Assembly: GCA_047601665.1 (NCBI GenBank) | Contig: JASGIT010000001.1 | Coordinates: 2,046,001 to 2,110,000, forward strand | Length of the DNA: 64,000 nucleotides | Direction of reading: 5' to 3' | Source of the DNA: JASGIT01 sp047601665 | Lineage (GTDB): Bacteria; Pseudomonadota; Gammaproteobacteria; Burkholderiales; Burkholderiaceae_C | Shown: piece after piece, positions 58,479 to 64,000 of the stretch | Numbering within the stretch: position 1 is the stretch's first letter | How the letters are laid out: the number at the start of each line of letters is the position of its first letter | Notes under the pieces: generated by a model | The model's database searches: none | The model's input: only the letters and a program-made list of their open reading frames with translations | What the model was told of the DNA's origin: nothing | Program-made: the position numbers and the translations under genes

Positions 58479-60647
58479 TCAGAACTTGTGGTTGAGCGAC
58501 AGCGCCACCGTCCGGGGCTCGCCCAGGGCCGAGGCGTTGGCCCAGAAATGCTTGTCGCCGGCGTTGTAGATGTCCAGGCGCAGCGTGGTCGGGTTCTTGG
58601 CCGGGCCCCACTGGTAGCGCAGGCCCAGGTCGTAGACGGTGTAGCCGGGCAGGCGGTCGGTGTTCATGGTGTCGGCATAGCTGGAGCTAGTGGCGTTCAG
58701 GCCGGCGGACAGACTCAGGCCGGGCAGCTGCGGCACGGCGTATTCGACGCGCAGCTTGAACAGCTTGTCGGACACCACGGTGGGCCGCTTGCCTTCGAGC
58801 AGCGGGTTCTGCTTTTGCTTCGTCACCTTGGGGTCGAGCCAGGTGAAGCCGCCCAGCAGGCTCACGTCGCGCGTGATCTTGCCGATGGCGGTGAACTCCA
58901 CGCCTTTGTGCACCTGGCGGCCGTCCTGCACGTAAAGGGGGCGGCTGGGGTTGCTCAGGTCGTAGTACTGCAGGCCCTTGTCGATCTGGAACAGCGCGCC
59001 GCTGAACAACATGCCGTTCCACGAATACTTGGCGCCGATTTCGAGCTGCTTGCTCTTGAGCGGCTGGAAGACCTGGCCCTTGTTGACCACCGGGACGCCG
59101 TTGTATTCATCGGCGGCCGTGCCGCCCGACTCCAGCGACTCCATGTAGCTCACGTAGGTCGTCAGCTCGGGGACGGGCTTGAAGATCAGCGACAGCGTGG
59201 GCGTGAGCGCCGAGTCGCGATAGTCCAGGCTGGAGATGGTGGTGCGCCCCACGCCCGCCAGCATCGACCAGTGGTCGTTGAAGGTGATGTCGTCGCCCAC
59301 CATGAAGTTCTCGCGCTTGTTGCGGAAGCGCGGAGTGCGTTCGCCACGCGACATGGAGGCCACGTTGGGGCGGTCGATGTAGTTCCCCGGATCGCCAATC
59401 GGAAAAGTACCGCCATTGATGCGCGGAGCGCTGATGGTGTACCAGTCCTGCTTGGTATTGCTGTACTGGTAGCCCGCCGTCACCTTGTGGTTGACCCGGC
59501 CGGTGTCGAACTTGAAATCGGCATAGAGCGCGCCCCGCAGGTCGTCCTGGAAGGACAGCGAGTCATCCACGCCAGGCGCATAAACGTTGCTGATCGACTG
59601 GGTGTAGGTGCCGTTGCGCGTGAAGGTATTGGTGACGGGCGAACTGGCGGAGTTGCGCCTGCCGTCGCTCGCGAGCAGGGTGGCGCGCAGGCCGAACGAC
59701 TGGCTCACGTCCCACTTCGCGTGGGCCGTGTAGCGGTTGGTCTCATAGTGGCGCTGGGTCCACGACGGGCCATAGATGCGGTCGGTGCGCAGCGCGTCGG
59801 CCGAGGGGCGCGTACCCGCCGCGCCCGCCCAGGCGGCCTGCGCGCCGTTCACGTCGTACTCCAGCCGCGCGGCGCTCACCTGCAGGTACAGGTCGCTGCG
59901 CGGCTTGGCGTCCAGCACCAGGCTGTAGAGGGTGCGGTCGATCTCCTGGCCCTTGATCGGGGTATCGCCGCCCTGCTTGGCCAGGTTCAGCCGGTAGCCG
60001 AATTGGCCATCCGCATCGAACTTGCCGCCGAAGTCCCCGTGCACGTACCACGACTTGTTGCCCCGGCTGGAGACGGTGAGGCTATTCAGCCGCTCGTCGG
60101 TCGAGCGCTTGGTCACGTAGTTCACCAGGCCGCCCACGTTGCCCGAGCCGTACAGGAAGCCCGACAGGCCGTTGAGCACCTCGACGCGCTCCGTGTCCTC
60201 CATGGTGGTGGCGTGGCCGTACTGGTCGTCCGGAATGCCATCGCGGTACGAGGAATAGAAGTTGAAGCCGCGCACGTTCACCGTGGGCTGGTTGTTCTCG
60301 TACTGCGAGCGCGAGAGCTGCATCGTCGGGTTGACCCGGTACACCTGGTCCGCGCTGACGGCCTGCAGGTTCTCTATCAGTTCCTCCGAAAACACCGTCA
60401 GCGAATACGGCGTGTCGTGCAGCGTGCGCCCCTGCCAGGGACCGACGTTGGACACGCGGTCTTCCCGGTAGCCGTCCGCCGTCGAGCCCTTGGCCTCCTG
60501 GTCAGCGCTGATGGTGACGTCCGGCAGGCTGGTTTCCTCGGCGCTCCAGGCGGGTACAGCCCCCACGGCACTGATCGCCACGCCCGCCGTGACGCGCGCG
60601 GCGGATGCCAGCAGGCACGACCCGTTACGCGAAAAAAGCGAATCCAT
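58479..60647 (-). CDS. TonB-dependent siderophore receptor, tandem paralogue B
   Basis: 722 residues. Signal peptide cleaved near WSA-EETS (about residue 35). The plug has DTPYSLTVFSEELIENLQAV, TVNVRGFNFYSSYRDGIPDD and LNGLSGFLYGSGNVGGLVNY. The barrel ends EPRTVALSLNHKF. It is closely related to the next upstream receptor: the plug and the last 150 residues are near-identical in many stretches, while about residues 260-420 differ strongly. The intergenic gap to the paralogue is 31 nt, so they share a transcript. Confidence 0.88.
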   Translation of the reverse strand: MDSLFSRNGSCLLASAARVTAGVAISAVGAVPAWSAEETSLPDVTISADQEAKGSTADGYREDRVSNVGPWQGRTLHDTPYSLTVFSEELIENLQAVSADQVYRVNPTMQLSRSQYENNQPTVNVRGFNFYSSYRDGIPDDQYGHATTMEDTERVEVLNGLSGFLYGSGNVGGLVNYVTKRSTDERLNSLTVSSRGNKSWYVHGDFGGKFDADGQFGYRLNLAKQGGDTPIKGQEIDRTLYSLVLDAKPRSDLYLQVSAARLEYDVNGAQAAWAGAAGTRPSADALRTDRIYGPSWTQRHYETNRYTAHAKWDVSQSFGLRATLLASDGRRNSASSPVTNTFTRNGTYTQSISNVYAPGVDDSLSFQDDLRGALYADFKFDTGRVNHKVTAGYQYSNTKQDWYTISAPRINGGTFPIGDPGNYIDRPNVASMSRGERTPRFRNKRENFMVGDDITFNDHWSMLAGVGRTTISSLDYRDSALTPTLSLIFKPVPELTTYVSYMESLESGGTAADEYNGVPVVNKGQVFQPLKSKQLEIGAKYSWNGMLFSGALFQIDKGLQYYDLSNPSRPLYVQDGRQVHKGVEFTAIGKITRDVSLLGGFTWLDPKVTKQKQNPLLEGKRPTVVSDKLFKLRVEYAVPQLPGLSLSAGLNATSSSYADTMNTDRLPGYTVYDLGLRYQWGPAKNPTTLRLDIYNAGDKHFWANASALGEPRTVALSLNHKF

Positions 60648-60678
60648 AGAGCAACTCCTCCCTTTCCTCTCAAACATT

Positions 60679-62874
60679 TCAGAACTTGTGGTTGAGCGAC
60701 AGCGCCACCGTCCTGGGGTCTCCCAGTACCGCGGCATTGGCCCAGTAGTGCTTGTCGGCGACGTTGTAGATATCCAGGCGCAGGGTGGTCGGGTTCTTCG
60801 GCGACCCCCACTGGTAGCGCAGGCCCAGGTCGTAGACGGTGTAGCCGGGCAGGCGGTCGGTGTTCATGGTGTCGGCGTAGCTGGCGCTGGTGTAGCTGAA
60901 GCCGGCGGACAGGCTCAACCCCGGCACGGCGGGTACCGCGTATTCGGCGCGCGCCTTGAGCAGCTTGTCGGACACCAGGGTGGGGCGCTTGCCCTCCAGC
61001 TGCGGGTCTTGCTTCTGCTCCTTGATCTTGGGGTCGAGCCAGGTGAAGCCCCCCATCAGGCTGACGTTGCGCGTGAGCTTGCCGATGGCGGTGAACTCCA
61101 CGCCCTTGTGCACCTGGCGGCCGTCCTGCACGTAGACGGGGCGGCCGGGGTTGCGCACGTCGTAGTACTGCAGGCCCTTGTCGATCTGGAACACGGCGCC
61201 GCTCAGCAACATGCCGTTCCACGAATACTTGGCGCCCACCTCGATCTGCCGGCTCTTGAGCGGCCCGAAAATCTCGCCCTTGTTGACCACCTCCACGCCC
61301 TGGTAGGCGTCGGCGGCGGTGCCGCCCGATTCCAGCGCCTCCATGTAGCTGACGTAGGTGGTCAGGGCAGGCACCGGCTTGAAGAGCAGCGACAGGGATG
61401 GCGTGAACGCGGTCTTGTCGTAGCCCCCTGAACTGATCTGCGTGCGCGAGCCGCCGATCAGCGCCGACCAGTGGTCGTTGAAGGTGATGTCGTCGCCAAT
61501 GAGCAGGCTTCTGTTGATGCTGACCGAATTTCTCTCGTCACCCCGCGACGAGGGCTGGATCACGGGCTTGTCGATGTACTGCGGGTCGTCGATGGCGAAC
61601 GGCCCGGCGGTGATCAGCGGCGCGGCCCTGGCCCACGAGCGGATGTGGTTGTTGCCGTATTGGTAGCCCGCCGTCAGCTTGTGGTTGACCGTGCCGGTAT
61701 CGAACGTGAAATCCGCATAGACCGCGCCGCGCCTGTCGCTGGTGGCGGTATAGAGATCGTTGACGCCCGGCGCGAACTGGTGCGCGATGGTCTGGGTGTA
61801 GGTGGTGGGCGAGACGATGGTGTTCGTCGGCGAGGGATAGGAAGTGTTGCGGTCCACGCTGCTGCCCTGCACGACGGCGCGGATGCTCGCGGACGGGCTC
61901 AGGTCCCACTTCATCTGGGCGCCGTAGCGGTCGGTGTCGTAGAAGCGGCGCGTCCAGCGCGGGCCGTACGACAGGTCGTTGCGCAGCGCGGAAGCGGGCA
62001 GCCGGGTCGCCGCCGTGGCCGACCAGTCGGCCTGCGAGCCCAGGATGTCGTAGTTCATCTTCGTGGCGCTCACCGCCATGTACAGGTCGCTGCGCGGCTG
62101 CCAGTCCAGCAGCAGGCTGTACAGCTCGCGGTCGATGGTCTGCCCCTTGATGGGCGTGTCGCCATCCTGCTTGGCGACGTTGAGCCGGTAGCCGAACTGG
62201 CCCTCCTGGTCGAACTTGCCGCCGAAGTCCCCATGCAGATACCACGACCGGTTGCCCAGGCTCGACGCGGTGACGCTGTTCAGGCGCTCGGCCGTCGAGC
62301 GCTTGGAGACGTAGTTGATCATCCCGCCCACGTTGCCCGGCCCATAGAGAAAGCCCGACAGGCCGTTGAAGACCTCGATGCGCTCGGTGTCCTCCATCGT
62401 CGCGAGGTGGCCGAAGAAGTCCTGCGGCAGGCCGTCGCGGTACGAGCCGTACAGCGAAAAGCCGCGCAGGTTCACGGTCGGCTGGTTGTTCTCGTGCTGC
62501 GAGCGCCGCTGCTGCAGCGTGGGGTTGACGCGGTTGACCTGGTCCAGGCTGCTGGCCTGCAGGTTCTCCATGAATTCCTGCGAGAACACGGTGATCGAAT
62601 ACGGCGTGTCCTGCAGCGTGCGGCCCTGCCAGGGGCCGACGCTGGAGATGCGGTCTTCCCGGTAGCCGTCCGCCGCCGAGCCCTTGGCATCCTGGTCGGC
62701 GCTGATGGTGACGTCCGGCAGGCTGGTTTCCTCGGCGCCCCAGACCGGCGCGGCCCCCATGGCACTGATCGCCGCGCCCGCCGTGGCGCGCGCGGCGCAC
62801 GACAGCAGGCTGCGCGGGAATGCGGGGAAACCGCAGCGCGCGCGCCGCGTGGCACGTGAAAGATGCCAGTCCAT
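60679..62874 (-). CDS. TonB-dependent siderophore receptor, tandem paralogue A
   Basis: 731 residues. The signal region is unusual: MDWHLSRATRRARCGFPAFP is long and basic before the hydrophobic SLLSCAARATAGAAISAM. The mature start AEETSLPDVTISADQ matches paralogue B. The plug has DTPYSITVFSQEFMENLQAS and the barrel ends DPRTVALSLNHKF. First gene of the operon, directly downstream of a strong Fur box, so iron-repressed. The internal extracellular-loop region differs from paralogue B, suggesting a different ligand. Confidence 0.87.
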   Translation of the reverse strand: MDWHLSRATRRARCGFPAFPRSLLSCAARATAGAAISAMGAAPVWGAEETSLPDVTISADQDAKGSAADGYREDRISSVGPWQGRTLQDTPYSITVFSQEFMENLQASSLDQVNRVNPTLQQRRSQHENNQPTVNLRGFSLYGSYRDGLPQDFFGHLATMEDTERIEVFNGLSGFLYGPGNVGGMINYVSKRSTAERLNSVTASSLGNRSWYLHGDFGGKFDQEGQFGYRLNVAKQDGDTPIKGQTIDRELYSLLLDWQPRSDLYMAVSATKMNYDILGSQADWSATAATRLPASALRNDLSYGPRWTRRFYDTDRYGAQMKWDLSPSASIRAVVQGSSVDRNTSYPSPTNTIVSPTTYTQTIAHQFAPGVNDLYTATSDRRGAVYADFTFDTGTVNHKLTAGYQYGNNHIRSWARAAPLITAGPFAIDDPQYIDKPVIQPSSRGDERNSVSINRSLLIGDDITFNDHWSALIGGSRTQISSGGYDKTAFTPSLSLLFKPVPALTTYVSYMEALESGGTAADAYQGVEVVNKGEIFGPLKSRQIEVGAKYSWNGMLLSGAVFQIDKGLQYYDVRNPGRPVYVQDGRQVHKGVEFTAIGKLTRNVSLMGGFTWLDPKIKEQKQDPQLEGKRPTLVSDKLLKARAEYAVPAVPGLSLSAGFSYTSASYADTMNTDRLPGYTVYDLGLRYQWGSPKNPTTLRLDIYNVADKHYWANAAVLGDPRTVALSLNHKF

Positions 62875-62917
62875 AAAACCCTCCCTCTCTTATTTGTGCA
62901 GTGCAGAAATGTAAATC

Positions 62918-62938
62918 AAATGAGAATGGTTGTCATTT
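62918..62938 (-). promoter_or_regulatory. Fur box for the three-receptor operon
   Basis: Core TGAGAATGGTTGTCA (62921-62935), flanked by AAA and TTT, is a near-symmetrical match to the Fur consensus TGAnAATnATTnTCA. It lies 47 nt upstream of the paralogue A start in AT-rich DNA with promoter-like sequence on both sides. Iron-bound Fur should repress the operon down to the diflavin reductase gene. Confidence 0.82.
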
Positions 62939-63152
62939 CTATTTGTATTTAAGAGGGATCCTGTAAGGCGCGGGTCTGGTTCAGGGGGCGGGAGGAGCGC
63001 TCCTCGGCCGGTGTGGAGCGTGCTGCCCTGGCGGACAGCCAGCTGCGCTCGATTACGGTCATTTCGGGCGGTAGCCCAGGAAGGCCGTGCGGTACCAGCT
63101 ATCAAAAAAGGAGTATTTGGTGCGGCGGCCGTTTTGCCTGCACACTGAAGCC
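62939..63152. other. Divergent intergenic region without a supported gene
   Basis: The left end is AT-rich and joins the Fur box. The rest is GC-rich, with no frame that has a recognisable product. A short AGCTATCAAAAAAGGAG stretch near 63097 recalls the tail of the hairpin repeat but lacks the stem. Confidence 0.4.
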
Positions 63153-63965
63153 ATGAAATTCCTGCTTTACCTGGTGCTGTGCTACGTGGCCTTCGTGCTG
63201 CTCTGGATGGCACTGCAGTTCGCGCTGATGCGCCGCGTGAACCGGGGCGACCCCGCGCCCGCCCCCACGGCGGCGCAACTGCTGGGCGCCTGGTGGGCCG
63301 AATCGTGGCTGTCCTTCGTGGTCTTCGCCTGGCGGCAGCCCTTTCGCGCCCAGGCGGTGCCCGACCGGCTGGAGGCCAGCCCGCAGCGCGGCGTGGTGCT
63401 GGTGCACGGCTTTCTGTGCAACCGGGGTTTCTGGAACCCGTGGCTGCGCCTGCTGCAAGGGCGCGGCCATGCCTGCGCGGCGGTCACGCTGCGGCCCCTG
63501 TTCGGCTCCATCGACGGCTACGCCGCGCGGATCGATGACGCCGTGCGCCGCGTGGCCGAGGCCACGGGCCGCCCGCCCGTGCTGGTGTGCCACAGCATGG
63601 GCGGGCTGGCGGCGCGCGCCTGGCTGCGCGCCGTGCCGGACGCCGACGCGCGCGTGCACCGCGTGCTCACCCTGGGCACGCCCCACGGCGGCACCTGGGG
63701 CGCGCGCTGGAGCCGCCAGGTCAACGGGCAGCAGATGCAGCTGGACAGCGCCTGGCTGCGCGACCTGGCGCAGAGCGAGCCGCCCGCGCGCAGGGCGCGC
63801 TTCGTCTGCTGGTATTCCAATTGCGACAACATCGTCTTCCCGGCCGGCACGGCGCGGCTGGCGGGGGCGGACAACCGCTTCATCGCGGGCGTGGCCCATG
63901 TGCAGATGGCGTTCGCGCCCGAGGTGGTGCAGGCCTGTCTGGCCGAAATCGAGCGCGATGACTGA
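63153..63965 (+). CDS. Alpha/beta-hydrolase with an N-terminal membrane anchor
   Basis: 270 residues. The N-terminus (MKFLLYLVLCYVAFVLLWMA, continuing to about 25) is a membrane anchor or signal-anchor. The hydrolase fold then shows VVLVHGFLCNRGFWNPW (oxyanion region), the nucleophile elbow VCHSMGGLAAR (GxSxG variant with His-Ser-Met) and a candidate catalytic His in GVAHVQMAF. This resembles triacylglycerol lipase/PGAP1-like esterases. The substrate is unknown. The start is set by the hydrophobic segment at 63153. It is transcribed away from the receptor operon. Confidence 0.82.
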   Translation: MKFLLYLVLCYVAFVLLWMALQFALMRRVNRGDPAPAPTAAQLLGAWWAESWLSFVVFAWRQPFRAQAVPDRLEASPQRGVVLVHGFLCNRGFWNPWLRLLQGRGHACAAVTLRPLFGSIDGYAARIDDAVRRVAEATGRPPVLVCHSMGGLAARAWLRAVPDADARVHRVLTLGTPHGGTWGARWSRQVNGQQMQLDSAWLRDLAQSEPPARRARFVCWYSNCDNIVFPAGTARLAGADNRFIAGVAHVQMAFAPEVVQACLAEIERDD

Positions 63966-64000
63966 GCAATGCTGCTGTGTAAAGTTTGTTGCGCTGCAAC

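Noticed and set aside
58323..62859. Long open frames antisense to the tandem TonB receptors
   Set aside because: Both are shadows of receptor codon bias; they resemble each other only because the receptors do.
63096..63113. Ninth copy of the hairpin repeat
   Set aside because: Only the AGCTATCAAAAAA tail is present; the main stem is missing, so similarity may be accidental.

Overview
The window is 64 kb of GC-rich chromosome from a motile betaproteobacterium, most likely a member of the Comamonadaceae (Acidovorax/Alicycliphilus-like). This rests on the flagellar gene order, the protein styles (Bug-type binding protein, patatin/Adc/Bdh block, PKHD hydroxylase) and a short hairpin repeat that I associate with that family; no rRNA or tRNA gene is present to confirm it.

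Layout. 1-3.9 kb: housekeeping genes (cca fragment, speD, queC, a GST) and a MarR-regulated MFS exporter with a palindromic operator. 4.2-19.0 kb: flagellar cluster I, flgNMA on the minus strand and flgBCDEFGH-IJKL plus an HDOD signalling gene on the plus strand. A convergently oriented RES-Xre toxin-antitoxin module sits between flgH and flgI. 19.1-22.1 kb: patatin-like lipase, acetoacetate decarboxylase and 3-hydroxybutyrate dehydrogenase, probably a ketone-body/PHB unit. 22.2-31.7 kb: flagellar cluster II on the minus strand, motA-motB-cheY-cheZ and flhB-flhA-flhF-(flhG-like)-fliA. The FlhG-position protein has no Walker A motif. 31.8-37.0 kb: a 1166-residue multi-domain glycosyltransferase beside the flagellin gene. 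37.2-47.7 kb: dtd, a histidine kinase/FixJ-type regulator pair followed by an exported HbpS-like protein, a PAS-GGDEF-EAL protein, AMP nucleosidase, an orphan Bug-type binding protein, 5-formyl-THF cyclo-ligase and a soluble lytic transglycosylase. 47.7-62.9 kb: two adjacent iron-acquisition units on the minus strand. One has a Fiu/PiuA-like receptor, an alpha-hydroxy-acid oxidase, PiuC-type hydroxylase, a PepSY protein and cytochrome b561. The other has three TonB-dependent receptors (two are tandem duplicates), a DUF4198 protein and a PepSY-diflavin reductase. The second starts from a very good Fur box. 63.2-64 kb: an alpha/beta hydrolase.

How it fits together. Sigma-28 (FliA) is encoded here, and sigma-28 promoters can be read upstream of flgM and motA. 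FlgM should hold FliA until the hook is finished. FlhF and the FlhG-like protein should place the export gate FlhA/FlhB. The large glycosyltransferase next to fliC probably decorates flagellin. In the iron region outer-membrane receptors are paired with periplasmic/inner-membrane reductases but with no siderophore biosynthesis genes, which suggests uptake of siderophores made by others.

The least expected signals are: the toxin-antitoxin module antisense within the flagellar operon; an intergenic element found eight times, made of consecutive hairpins whose stems covary and which usually abuts stop codons; and the P-loop-less FlhG-like protein that keeps an N-terminal helix resembling the FlhF-activating motif.
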